From the NCBI RefSeq assembly GCF_000722875.1, contig NZ_JFHR01000017.1, forward strand, positions 1-64,000: a DNA stretch of 64,000 bases, read 5' to 3'. The first letter of the stretch is position 1. Every line of letters starts with the position of its first letter. This DNA comes from Sphingobium chlorophenolicum (lineage in GTDB: Bacteria > Pseudomonadota > Alphaproteobacteria > Sphingomonadales > Sphingomonadaceae). The position numbers and the translations under genes were made by a program. Below the pieces are notes generated by a model. The model saw nothing but the letters and a program-made list of their open reading frames with translations, had not been told where the DNA came from and made no database searches. Below are positions 55,954 through 64,000 of this stretch, in pieces.

Positions 55954-57561
55954 CTACCCCCGAATGGCCAGGATCTGATCCTCATAACTCGCCGGATTGA
56001 TCGCCACATCGATCAGAGCCGGACGACCGCTCGCCAAGGCGTCGGCAAAGGCTCCGGCAAGCCCACTTTCCTCCTCCACCCGACAGGCATGCCAGCCGAA
56101 ACCGGCGGCGACCTGCGCGAAATCGGTGGGGGAGAAATCCACTCCCGCCGCCGCCAGTTGCCGCCGCCGCTGCTTGGCCCCGATCAACGTCAGGCAGGAA
56201 TCGTTGAATACCACGACGATGGGCTTCGCCCCGCTCTGGACAGCCGTGCCCAGCTCGCCCAGGCACATCATCGCCCCGCCGTCTCCGGTAAAGGCGATGG
56301 TGGTGCGTTCCGGATCGGCCAGGCTGGCGGCAATCGCGGCGGGAATGGCGAAGCCCATGGTCGAAAGCCCCCGCGAGATCAGCGACCGGTTCGGCTCGTC
56401 GCACCGCCACATATGCAGCACCGGCAGCATATGCGCGCCCGCGTCAATGGTGATGCGGCTGTCCCCAGGCACCGCTTCCCGCGCCGCGCGAACCAGCGCC
56501 GCCGGAGAGATGCCCGAACCCCCGAAAATCTCCGCCGCCGCCCACAGGGCCTCCTTGCGCCGCTCCAGTTCGCCCGGCTCCCATCCGCTGCTGTCCACCG
56601 CATCGCGCAGGCTGGCGATGGAAGCGGCTATGTCGCCCACCACCGACAGGCGGGGCGCGAACAGCGGATGCTCAAAAGGATGATTAGTGAGTTCCACCGT
56701 CGGAATGGCGCCATATCGCCATGGCTGCGGCGGCCCTTCGACCGGATCGAAGCCATAGAGGATGATGAGGTCGGCGGACCCGATCAACGGCTGCTCCGGC
56801 ACGCCATTGGCATATAGTCCCAAGCCGAGCGGCGCATTTTCCGACACCACCCCCTTCGCCTTGTAGGTGGCGAGCACGGGACAGCCGGTCGCCGCGACGA
56901 AGGCGCGCAAGGCTGCGGCTGCATCGGGAGACCGCGCCTGAAGCCCCGCCAGCAATATCGGCCGCCGGGCCGCAGCGACCAGCCTCTTCGCCTCCGCCAG
57001 CGCGGACGGGTCCGGCGCGGGCAGGGCAGGGGCGGGATGGGCCGCAGGCACCGGCCCGGACCGCCCGCGAATGAAGGAACCGGCGACCTCCAGATAGGCA
57101 GGCCCCGGCGGATTCCCCATGGCGGCGTCGATCAGCCGGTCCACCTCCGCGATGGGATCGCCGCCCCGCAGGTTGGACGAAGCCCGCAACATCGGCGCCA
57201 ATATAGCCGTCTGGTCGATCCGTTGATGGCTGATATAGGCCTGATCATCCTCATAACCGTCCGCGATCAGCAGCATCGCCGCCCGGTCCAGATCGGCATA
57301 AGCCACGCCATTGGCAACCGCAGCCAGCCCCGGCCCCCGCGTCGTCATCGCCACGCCGGGCGCTCCGGTGATTTCGGCGGTGACGCAGGCCATCATCGCC
57401 GCCGCCGTCTCCGTCCGCGTCAGGATGAAGCGCATCCCCTGCTTTTCCGCCGCCGCGATGAAGTCCAGATTGCACTCGCCCCCCGGCACGCCGAAGATGA
57501 AGCGCGCCCCCTTTTCCGCGAGGCGGGCGACTATCGCCTCGCTTACCGTTCCAACGGTCAT
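55954..57561 (-). CDS. Thiamine-diphosphate enzyme, acetolactate synthase/benzoylformate decarboxylase-like
   Basis: A 535-residue ThDP-dependent enzyme with the N-terminal FGVPGGECNLDFI, the cofactor-activating Glu51 in TRTETAAAMM, and the ThDP-binding stretch FTGDGGAMMCLGELGTAVQS with a downstream VVVFNDS (about 410-445). It is shorter than true acetolactate synthase large subunits and has no small-subunit gene nearby, so 2-keto acid decarboxylation to an aldehyde is more likely. An aldehyde dehydrogenase and a dioxygenase precede it on the same strand. Confidence 0.88.
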   Translation of the reverse strand: MTVGTVSEAIVARLAEKGARFIFGVPGGECNLDFIAAAEKQGMRFILTRTETAAAMMACVTAEITGAPGVAMTTRGPGLAAVANGVAYADLDRAAMLLIADGYEDDQAYISHQRIDQTAILAPMLRASSNLRGGDPIAEVDRLIDAAMGNPPGPAYLEVAGSFIRGRSGPVPAAHPAPALPAPDPSALAEAKRLVAAARRPILLAGLQARSPDAAAALRAFVAATGCPVLATYKAKGVVSENAPLGLGLYANGVPEQPLIGSADLIILYGFDPVEGPPQPWRYGAIPTVELTNHPFEHPLFAPRLSVVGDIAASIASLRDAVDSSGWEPGELERRKEALWAAAEIFGGSGISPAALVRAAREAVPGDSRITIDAGAHMLPVLHMWRCDEPNRSLISRGLSTMGFAIPAAIAASLADPERTTIAFTGDGGAMMCLGELGTAVQSGAKPIVVVFNDSCLTLIGAKQRRRQLAAAGVDFSPTDFAQVAAGFGWHACRVEEESGLAGAFADALASGRPALIDVAINPASYEDQILAIRG

Positions 57562-57589
57562 TCTCTTTTCCTTCCGGACGCCTGCCCTG

Positions 57590-58504
57590 TCAGATCGGCT
57601 GTTCCAAAGTGGGCGCGCTGTCCTCCAGCGTCACCCGGCGCATGTCGCGGGGATATTTCTTGTCGTCGAAGCGGGTGCCGCGATGCATGGTGCAGCGATT
57701 GTCCCAGATGACGAGGTCGCCGACCGCCCATTGATGCGCATAGACGAACGGCCGCTGGGTCGCGAATTCGGTGAGTTCGCGGATCAACGCCATGGCTTCG
57801 GGCCGCGGCCAGCCCTCTATCGCCCCGATATGCGCCGACAGATAAAGCGCAAGCCGCCCGGATTCCTTGTGCAGCCGCACCAGCCGCTGCGGGACCGGCG
57901 TGCACCGCTCCACCTCATCTGGACTGAAGGCGTCGAACCCCATCTGCTCGCGCGAATAGATGAGCGAATGATAAGCGACCAGATCCTTGGCGATGGCCTT
58001 CAATTCGTCCGGCAGATGGTCCCACGCCACCCGCGTGTCGATATATTCGGTCGCCCCGCCCACCGGCGGAATGACGCGGGCCTGCAGCATCGACCAATAG
58101 GCCGGCGTCGGCTTGAAGCTGCTGTCGCTGTGCCACAGCAGATTGCCCAGATTATACATGCGCCGCCGGTCGTCCGCGCCCCAGATCTGCCCGTCCGGAC
58201 CCAGGTTGGAAATGTCGTTGATCTTCATGTTGGCGATGCGCCGCCGTTCCTGATCGACCAGCGTCGGCGTCTCTTCTATCGCGCCGAATTGTTCGGCGAA
58301 GGCGGCCTGTTCGTCGTCGCTCATCATCTGATTGGGGAAGACGACCACGCCATAACGGTCCATCGCGCCCTTGACGGCGGCCTTCTGCTCCGCCGTCAGC
58401 GGCCGGCGCAGGTCGATTCCCTCCGCCCGCGCCGCGAAATGCGGATGGGCGGGGGTGCATCGCAGCACATCGTCCCTGTCCATGATGGTCGAATGACTGG
58501 ACAT
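57590..58504 (-). CDS. TauD/TfdA-family Fe(II)/2-oxoglutarate dioxygenase
   Basis: A 304-residue dioxygenase. The facial triad is His125 and Asp127 in LLWHSDSSFK and a distal His in NRCTMHRGTRF near 270, followed by the 2-oxoglutarate-binding Arg in DMRRVTL. Family members hydroxylate carbons next to ether oxygen, sulfonate or amine groups, releasing succinate. AGGAGA precedes the ATG at 58504; the longer open frame to 58612 would contain operator H. It is followed by the ThDP gene after 28 bp. Confidence 0.9.
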   Translation of the reverse strand: MSSHSTIMDRDDVLRCTPAHPHFAARAEGIDLRRPLTAEQKAAVKGAMDRYGVVVFPNQMMSDDEQAAFAEQFGAIEETPTLVDQERRRIANMKINDISNLGPDGQIWGADDRRRMYNLGNLLWHSDSSFKPTPAYWSMLQARVIPPVGGATEYIDTRVAWDHLPDELKAIAKDLVAYHSLIYSREQMGFDAFSPDEVERCTPVPQRLVRLHKESGRLALYLSAHIGAIEGWPRPEAMALIRELTEFATQRPFVYAHQWAVGDLVIWDNRCTMHRGTRFDDKKYPRDMRRVTLEDSAPTLEQPI

Positions 58505-58551
58505 TCCGTTCTCCTGTCGACTGCCTGGGGCGCCCGCCCCGAAAGCATTTT

Positions 58552-58563
58552 GGTACCGGTCAC
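58552..58563. promoter_or_regulatory. LacI-type operator, site H
   Basis: GGTACCGGTCAC in the context TTTGGTACCGGTCACAAA. It lies 47 bp upstream of the TauD-type start and downstream of the aldehyde dehydrogenase stop, so it separates the two units and gives dioxygenase and ThDP gene their own repressible promoter. Confidence 0.7.
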
Positions 58564-58593
58564 AAACCTGTCTCGCACAAATGCCCCGCCGGT

Positions 58594-60018
58594 TCAAGCG
58601 AGAGACAGGCAAAGATATTTAAGCTCCAGATAATCATCCAGCCCGTACCGCGACCCTTCCCGGCCCAGGCCCGATTGCTTGACCCCGCCAAAGGGCGCCA
58701 CTTCGGTGGAGATGATCCCGGTGTTGATGCCGACGATGCCGGATTCGATCCCCTCCGCCACGCGCCACACGCGGCCGATGTCGCGGGCGTAGAAATAGGC
58801 GGCCAAGCCGAATTCGCTGTCATTGGCGAGGGCGATGGCTTCGCCCTCCTCATCGAACTTCACCAGCGGCGCGAGCGGACCGAACGTCTCCTCCTCCAGC
58901 ACCTGCATGCCCGGCCTGACGTCGCGCAGGACCGTCGGCGCGAAGAAGCGCGGCCCATCCGGGGCAGGGCGGCCGCCGGTCACGACCTGCGCGCCCTTCG
59001 CTACGGCATCGTCGATATGGCGCTGCACCTTCGCCACGGCGCGCTCATCGATCAGGGGGCCGATATCCACGCCGGGGCTGGTCCCTTCGCCGACCCGCAG
59101 CTTCGCGACGGCGGCAGCCATCTTCCCGACAAAGGCGTCATAAATGCCCGCCTGGACATAGAAACGGTTGGCGCAGATGCAGGTCTGCCCCGCATTGCGA
59201 TATTTGGACTGGATCGCGCCCGCGACGGCGGCATCCAGATCGGCATCGTCGAACACGATGAAGGGCGCATTGCCGCCCAGTTCCAGGCTCAGCTTCTTGA
59301 TGCTGCGCGACGCCTGCTCCATCAGCAGCCGCCCGACCGCCGTCGACCCCGTGAAGCTGATCTTGCGGATGACCGGATTGCCCGTCAGCTCGCCCCCGAT
59401 TTCCGCCGCATCCCCCGTGACGACGTTGAAAAGCCCCTTGGGCACGCCTGCCTCGTCCGTGATTTCCGCTATGGCCAGCGCCGTGAAGGGCGTCAGTTCC
59501 GAAGGCTTCAGCACCATGCCGCACCCGGCGGCCAGCGCGGGGGCCAGCTTGCGCGTGATCATTGCGGCTGGGAAATTCCAGGGGGTGATCGCCGCGACGA
59601 CGCCCACCGGCTGCTTCAGCACCATGATGCGCTTGTCCGCCGCAGGAGCGGGGATGACGTCGCCATAGGCGCGCTTCGCCTCCTCCCCGAACCATTGGAG
59701 GAAGGACGCGGCATAGACGATCTCGCCCCGCGCCTCCGCCAGCGGCTTGCCCTGTTCCTGCGTCAGCAGCGCGGCCAGCGCATCGGCCCGCTCCAGCATC
59801 AGTGCGGCGGCGCGTTGCAGGATTGCGGCTCTTTCTCCCGCCGGACGTGCCGCCCAGGCGGGCATGGCGGCGGCCGCGGCCGCTATCGCCCGCCGGGCAT
59901 CCTCCCGCCCCATCGCCGGAACCCGGCCGATGATCGCGCCCGTGGCAGGATTGTCGACCGCAATCCATTCCCCATTGTCGACCCACTCGCCCGCGATGAA
60001 ACATTGCTCGCGCTTCAC
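58594..60018 (-). CDS. Aldehyde dehydrogenase, succinate-semialdehyde dehydrogenase-like
   Basis: A 474-residue NAD(P)-dependent aldehyde dehydrogenase of the GabD/SSADH type. Asn148 in TPWNFP, Lys171 in VLKPSELTP, Glu246 in LELGGN and the nucleophile Cys280 in NAGQTCICANR are all present. Length matches the family. It probably oxidises an aldehyde or semialdehyde made by the aldolase or ThDP enzyme. It lies 31 bp after the NTF2-like gene on the same strand. Confidence 0.93.
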   Translation of the reverse strand: MKREQCFIAGEWVDNGEWIAVDNPATGAIIGRVPAMGREDARRAIAAAAAAMPAWAARPAGERAAILQRAAALMLERADALAALLTQEQGKPLAEARGEIVYAASFLQWFGEEAKRAYGDVIPAPAADKRIMVLKQPVGVVAAITPWNFPAAMITRKLAPALAAGCGMVLKPSELTPFTALAIAEITDEAGVPKGLFNVVTGDAAEIGGELTGNPVIRKISFTGSTAVGRLLMEQASRSIKKLSLELGGNAPFIVFDDADLDAAVAGAIQSKYRNAGQTCICANRFYVQAGIYDAFVGKMAAAVAKLRVGEGTSPGVDIGPLIDERAVAKVQRHIDDAVAKGAQVVTGGRPAPDGPRFFAPTVLRDVRPGMQVLEEETFGPLAPLVKFDEEGEAIALANDSEFGLAAYFYARDIGRVWRVAEGIESGIVGINTGIISTEVAPFGGVKQSGLGREGSRYGLDDYLELKYLCLSLA

Positions 60019-60049
60019 TGCCTATTCCTTCGCCCGCATGCCGCCCACA

Positions 60050-60571
60050 TCAATCCTTCAGACTGCCCGGACTCCATTTCTCATACCATGCGCGGGGCGG
60101 CACGGTGGTGGGCGTGTCGCCCTTGAACAGGTTGACGAACTCCCGCGTGCGGAAACGCCAGCGCCCGTCCTCGCACAGGACAAGATGGTCGATCTGCTCC
60201 GCGATCTGGATCGGCGCATGCGACGGCAGCACCGGCACGCCGTCCCCGGCGAACAGCATCATCACATTGTTCGTGCGGGCAAGGCCGGGTTCGATCAGTT
60301 CGGCCCGGAAATTGGCGATGACATGGCGGTTGACCCGCGGCCCCCGGCTCTGCCGCCAGACATAGAATTGATGGATCGCCTCGCGTCCCTTCAGGTTGAA
60401 GAAGGTGGCGTCCTCCAGATAATAGTCGCGGGTGTTCAGGCCCCCATTGACGTCCACCTCATGCCAATAGTCCGTGGCGTTGGCGAGCAGTAGCTGGGTC
60501 AGCATGATCCTGTCTTGCGCGGTCGTCGCCAAATCCCTCATCCTCTCCTTGGCCGGCGGGCCTTGGGTCAC
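60050..60571 (-). CDS. NTF2/SnoaL-like protein
   Basis: A 173-residue protein of the NTF2-like fold, related to the small subunits of ring-hydroxylating dioxygenases and to SnoaL. Visible features are DYWHEVDVNGGLNTRDYYLEDATFFNLKGREAIHQFYVWRQSRG and a central strand VNRHVIANFRAEL. The GTG at 60571, with GGGAGG 6 bases upstream, is preferred to an in-frame ATG at 60541. It diverges from a flavin monooxygenase that has its own N-terminal NTF2-like domain. Function (isomerase, hydratase or binding subunit) not assignable. Confidence 0.8.
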   Translation of the reverse strand: MTQGPPAKERMRDLATTAQDRIMLTQLLLANATDYWHEVDVNGGLNTRDYYLEDATFFNLKGREAIHQFYVWRQSRGPRVNRHVIANFRAELIEPGLARTNNVMMLFAGDGVPVLPSHAPIQIAEQIDHLVLCEDGRWRFRTREFVNLFKGDTPTTVPPRAWYEKWSPGSLKD

Positions 60572-60744
60572 GAAATGCCTCCCGCCCGCTGTCTCACCAG
60601 AACATAGAATAGGGAATAACGCCCTGTCCGATCACCTTTGGTTATACTCGCGCCAAAAGACTTATTTTTTCCCGCCATGGGATTTTGCCACCGAAGGCGA
60701 CAGGTTGAAATGGGCCCGTTCGCGGGACGGGAGAGGAGCGGAAG

Positions 60745-62577
60745 GTGAATAGTGGACAGCATGACCGGACGCTGGAACGCTGGCTGGACCGGTTTCAGGC
60801 CGCGCTCGTCGCTCGCGACAGGGAAGCTGTCCTTGCCCTTTTCGCGCCCGACCCATGCTATTGGCGCGATCTGGTCGCCTTCACCTGGAACATCGCGACG
60901 ATGGAGGGGCGCGACGCCATAGCCAGGATGCTGGACGCCCAGATGGACGCCGTCCTGCCTTTCGCCGCCAGCCGCGAAGGCGGCGCGGAGGAAAAGGACG
61001 GGTTGGTCGAGGGCTGGTTCGATTTCGAAACCGCCGCCGGGCGGGGCAAGGGCCATGTCCGGCTGAAGGACGGCCGCTGCTTCACTCTGCTCACCGCCTT
61101 GCAGGAATTGAAGGGCTTCGAGGAACCGGGCGGGTCGCGGCGGCCCGAAGGCGTCGTTCATCGCGCCATGAAGGACAGGGAAACCTGGACGGAGGCGCGG
61201 GCCGCCGCCGCCCGGACGCTGGGGACGGAGGTTCAGCCCTATTGCCTGATCGTCGGCGGCAGCCAGGGCGGACTGGCGCTGGGCGCGCGGCTGAAGCGGC
61301 TGGGCGTCCCGACCCTTATCATCGACGCGCTGGAAAAGCCGGGGGACGCCTGGCGCAGCCGGTACAAATCGCTCTACCTGCACGATCCGGTCTGGCTGGA
61401 CCATCTGCCCTATATCCCGTTCCCCGACCATTGGCCGGTCTACACCGCCAAGGACAAGATGGGCGACTGGCTGGAAATGTACGCCAAGGTGCTGGAACTG
61501 GACTTCTGGGGCTCCACCCGCTGCATCAAGGTCCATTATGACGCGGCGGCCGGGCGCTGGACCGTGACGGTCGATCGGGCAGGGCGGGAAATGGTGCTGC
61601 GCCCCGCGCAGTTGGTGCTGGCCACCGGATTGTCCGGCATCGCCAACAGGCCTGAATTCCCCGGCGCGGACAGCTTTCGCGGTGTGCAGTGCCACAGCAG
61701 CGACTATCAGGACGGCTCGGCCTTTGCGGGCAGGAATTGCGTGGTGGTCGGCTCCAACAATTCGGCGCACGACATTTGCGTCGACCTCTGGTCGAACGAC
61801 GCGAAGGTGACGATGATCCAGCGTTCGCCCACCACCGTGATCAAGGCCAGCGCGCTCCGCCGCATTTCGGAGGAAGGCCCCTATTCCGAAAAGGGGATCG
61901 GGGCAGGCATCGACACCGACCGGGCGGATCTGATCTCCGCCTCCATCCCCTTTCGCCTGAAGGAGGCGGTCGACCGGCGCAACTGCGACCGGATTCGCAG
62001 GGAGGACGCGGCTTTCTACGAACGGCTGGCGGCATCGGGATTCCAGTTCGATTTCGGGGAGGACGGCACGGCCATAGCGGGCAAATATATGCGGCGCGCT
62101 TCGGGCTATTATATCGATGTCGGCGGGTCGGACCTGATCTGCGATGGAGAGATAAAAGTGCGCAGCGGCGTCGGCGTCGCGTCCCTCACGCCGGACGGGC
62201 TGGTGCTGACCGACGGCAGCGCATTGCCCGCCGACGCGATCATCTACGCCACCGGCTACGGCCCGATGGATGGTTGGGCGGAGATGCTGATTTCTAGGGA
62301 AGTCGCCGAAAAGGTCGGCCGCTGCTGGGGCCTGGGTTCGGACACGGCGATGGACCCTGGCCCCTGGGAAGGCGAACTTCGCAACATGTGGAAACCGACC
62401 CGGCAGGAGGGGCTGTGGTTCCACGGCGGCAATCTGGCCCAGTCCCGCTTCCACTCGCTGCATCTGGCGCTGCAACTCAAGGCGCGGATGGAGGGGATGG
62501 AAACTCCTGTCCACCAACCCGAAGCCGTAACCAGAGCGCCGCTTCCCGATGACATGATGACGCCCCAGGAGGCATGA
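60745..62577 (+). CDS. Flavin-containing monooxygenase with N-terminal NTF2-like domain
   Basis: A 610-residue protein with two parts. Residues 1-150 are NTF2-like (LERWLDRFQAALVARDREAVLALFAPD). From about 160 a flavin monooxygenase core follows: FAD motif IVGGSQGGLALGARLKRLG (169-187), an NAD(P)H-type motif VVVGSNNSAHDIC near 333, and ATGLSG and ATGYG strand ends. This resembles Baeyer-Villiger and N-hydroxylating FMOs. The GTG start follows GGAGAGGAGCGGAAG. It most likely oxygenates a carbonyl or amine of the substrate. Confidence 0.86.
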   Translation: MNSGQHDRTLERWLDRFQAALVARDREAVLALFAPDPCYWRDLVAFTWNIATMEGRDAIARMLDAQMDAVLPFAASREGGAEEKDGLVEGWFDFETAAGRGKGHVRLKDGRCFTLLTALQELKGFEEPGGSRRPEGVVHRAMKDRETWTEARAAAARTLGTEVQPYCLIVGGSQGGLALGARLKRLGVPTLIIDALEKPGDAWRSRYKSLYLHDPVWLDHLPYIPFPDHWPVYTAKDKMGDWLEMYAKVLELDFWGSTRCIKVHYDAAAGRWTVTVDRAGREMVLRPAQLVLATGLSGIANRPEFPGADSFRGVQCHSSDYQDGSAFAGRNCVVVGSNNSAHDICVDLWSNDAKVTMIQRSPTTVIKASALRRISEEGPYSEKGIGAGIDTDRADLISASIPFRLKEAVDRRNCDRIRREDAAFYERLAASGFQFDFGEDGTAIAGKYMRRASGYYIDVGGSDLICDGEIKVRSGVGVASLTPDGLVLTDGSALPADAIIYATGYGPMDGWAEMLISREVAEKVGRCWGLGSDTAMDPGPWEGELRNMWKPTRQEGLWFHGGNLAQSRFHSLHLALQLKARMEGMETPVHQPEAVTRAPLPDDMMTPQEA

Positions 62578-62639
62578 GCACGACGCCTAAATTGGCAGCA
62601 TGGACAAGTTCGGAAATGTCGGGAAATGGCCAGCCCAAG

Positions 62640-62775
62640 ACATTCCCCTCCCGCAGGCGGGAGGGGCTAGGGGTGGGCGCGAGCGTAGCGAGCTTCCGGC
62701 TTAACCGTTGCGAAACAGCGCAGATGTCGCGCCAACCCACCCCCTAACCCCCTCCCGCAGGCGGGAGGGGGAATG
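62640..62775. repeat. Paired hairpin repeat between convergent genes
   Basis: Two copies of a hairpin, CCCCTCCCGC-AG-GCGGGAGGGG at 62645-62666 and CCCCCTCCCGC-AG-GCGGGAGGGGG at 62748-62771, flank about 80 bases containing GAGCGTAGCGAGCTTCCGG. The same stem occurs at 54431. It lies between the monooxygenase and the convergent cyclase gene and may also end transcription. Confidence 0.75.
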
Positions 62776-62822
62776 ACGGCTAACCACCCAAACCGGTCAG
62801 CCAGCCAGTCCCGCATCCCGCT

Positions 62823-63560
62823 TCAATCCCGCACCGCCCGCGCAACAACCCGCGCCGGCGACCCGTCCCCGCCCGCAATAGGCAGCGCGCCGAACAGAAA
62901 TTCCACGCGCTTCCCCGCCAAAACGGCATGTCCCGTCAGATGCTCGCAGATCAATATCCCGTTGGCCAGCAGCGTCCGGTGCACCGGCCAGTCGAAACCC
63001 GGCTGCCGCAGATGATAGACCAGATCCGGCGTGGCGAAGTCGCAGGCCAGCATCTTGATCCGCTTCTCCAGCAGCCAGACCGCCGCCTCCGGACTGAAGC
63101 TGGGGTGCCGTTCATAGTCCGGCGTGCCGAACCGCGCCGCCCAGCCGGTATCCACCGCCAATATGTCCCCCGCCCGCAGCAGCGGACGGCATCGCTCCAG
63201 CTCCGCGACGGAGATGATCTCGTCCGGCCCCTTTTCCACGCGCCAGACGACGCCCGTGCCGCCCAGCCGCTCCGGCGGGATCGACGCCATGTCGGGCGCA
63301 TCCTCGAAATAATGGAGCGGCGCGTCGACATGCGTCCCGGCATGCGCGACCATGTGGATGTCGGTCACGTTGAACGGATCGTCGGGCAGCGAACGCAGCT
63401 TGCCGAAACTGGGCCGGGGAAAGATCGACGCGCAGGGCATGTCCGGCCCGACCGCATGGGTCAGGTCGATCCACGGACCGGCGGGCTGCATCGCGCGGCT
63501 TTCAGGCAGATCCAGCCAGCCGATCCAGCCACGCGGCGCCTTGGGGCATTGATCGCACAT
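62823..63560 (-). CDS. Cyclase family protein (kynurenine-formamidase-like hydrolase)
   Basis: A 245-residue metal-dependent hydrolase of the cyclase/KynB family. The signature HAGTHVDAPLHYFED is at residues 73-87, with DLTHAVGPDMP at the N-terminus and later LACDFATPDLV and FLFGALPIAGGDGSPARVVA, as in that family. Members open amides or lactones. An N-terminal Cys-x2-Cys (residues 2-5) is unusual. It starts 19 bp after the aldehyde dehydrogenase stop on the same strand. Confidence 0.88.
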   Translation of the reverse strand: MCDQCPKAPRGWIGWLDLPESRAMQPAGPWIDLTHAVGPDMPCASIFPRPSFGKLRSLPDDPFNVTDIHMVAHAGTHVDAPLHYFEDAPDMASIPPERLGGTGVVWRVEKGPDEIISVAELERCRPLLRAGDILAVDTGWAARFGTPDYERHPSFSPEAAVWLLEKRIKMLACDFATPDLVYHLRQPGFDWPVHRTLLANGILICEHLTGHAVLAGKRVEFLFGALPIAGGDGSPARVVARAVRD

Positions 63561-63579
63561 CGGCTCGTCCTCTTCTGCC

Positions 63580-64000
63580 TCAGGTCTGGACCTGGAACGG
63601 GTCGCGCTCGCTTTCGGACAGGTTGATCATCACATTCTTCGTGGTCAGGAATTCCTTCAACCCCTCTTCGCCGCGCTCGCGCCCGAAACCGCTGTCCTTC
63701 ACCCCGCCGAAGGGCGTCTGCACCGCCACGGCGCGATAGGTGTTGACCCACACCATGCCGGTGCGCAGCGCGGCGGAAACGCGATGCATGCGGTTCAGGC
63801 TCTGCGTCCAGATGCCCGACGCCAGGCCGAAACTCTGGTCGTTGGCGATGGCGATCGCCTCCTCCTCCGTATCGAAGGGGATGATGGACAGCACCGGCCC
63901 GAAAATCTCCTCCCGCGCCACGCGCATCTGGTTGTGCACGTCGGCGAAGATGGTGGGCTTCACGAACAGCCCGTCGCGCAGGACGCCCTCCCGCGCCGCT
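63580..64000 (-). CDS. Aldehyde dehydrogenase, C-terminal part (cut by window edge)
   Basis: The last 139 residues of an NAD(P)-dependent aldehyde dehydrogenase; the gene runs off the right edge, and the GTG at 63963 is internal, since the frame continues upstream as AAREGVLRDGLF. EEIFGPVLSIIPFD, NDQSFGLASGIW, VWVNTY and FGGVKDSGFGRERGEEGL are the family's C-terminal blocks. The catalytic Cys lies outside the window. It heads the minus-strand pair with the cyclase. Confidence 0.9.
   Translation of the reverse strand, partial: AAREGVLRDGLFVKPTIFADVHNQMRVAREEIFGPVLSIIPFDTEEEAIAIANDQSFGLASGIWTQSLNRMHRVSAALRTGMVWVNTYRAVAVQTPFGGVKDSGFGRERGEEGLKEFLTTKNVMINLSESERDPFQVQT

Overview
The window is GC-rich (roughly two-thirds G+C by eye) and reads as the chromosome, or a large replicon, of an alphaproteobacterium of the sphingomonad group (Sphingobium, Novosphingobium or Sphingomonas type). 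The reasons are three large TonB-dependent receptors, MFS aromatic-acid-type carriers next to scattered catabolic operons, a type III polyketide synthase locus, the sphingomonad-style palindromic repeats around short convergent gaps, and an alphaproteobacterial heat-shock promoter in front of dnaK. No rRNA, tRNA, CRISPR array, phage or complete transposase gene was seen.

Layout. (1) 1-8.65 kb is a catabolic locus. A minus-strand operon holds an MFS carrier, a flavin reductase, a TonB receptor and an acyl-CoA ligase cut by the window edge. It diverges across a 1.2 kb gap from a plus-strand set of esterase, luciferase-like monooxygenase and GntR/FCD regulator. The gap carries five copies of a GGATACA motif. 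(2) 8.7-29.9 kb is mostly housekeeping or envelope: kup, a type III PKS with an FAD oxidoreductase and a methyltransferase, an APC permease, dnaK-dnaJ, a copper-chaperone-like lipoprotein, a zinc-motif protein, a degenerate HD-GYP protein, a MarR-controlled EmrAB/TolC-type efflux operon, ilvD with a divergent LysR gene, and a DUF2189 membrane protein. (3) 30.2-34.1 kb pairs a TonB receptor with a solute-binding lipoprotein that has no ABC permease or ATPase beside it. (4) 34.1-64 kb is a large catabolic island.

The island is the most interesting part. About two dozen enzyme and transport genes lie in at least seven transcription units around one LacI-family repressor gene (53372-54385). A near-palindromic 12-mer of the form GATACCGGTAAC recurs in front of these units at 38014, 38803, 44194, 47606, 54975 and 58552, with weaker versions at 47043 and 53338. 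It resembles the operators of GntR-type LacI repressors and looks like a local regulon. The genes suggest uptake by TonB receptor and MFS carriers, ester and lactone hydrolysis (esterase, MBL lactonase, amidohydrolases, cyclase), oxidation (SDRs, TauD dioxygenase, flavin monooxygenase, aldehyde dehydrogenases), and carbon-carbon cleavage (HpaI aldolase, BKACE, thiamine-diphosphate enzyme, carboxymuconolactone-decarboxylase-like proteins). The substrate cannot be read from the sequence, and no known pathway matches the whole set.

Small mobile or repetitive DNA includes four copies of a roughly 130 bp palindromic repeat, two other REP-like families, and a 268 bp element with 34 bp perfect terminal inverted repeats inserted exactly at the stop codon of an MFS gene.
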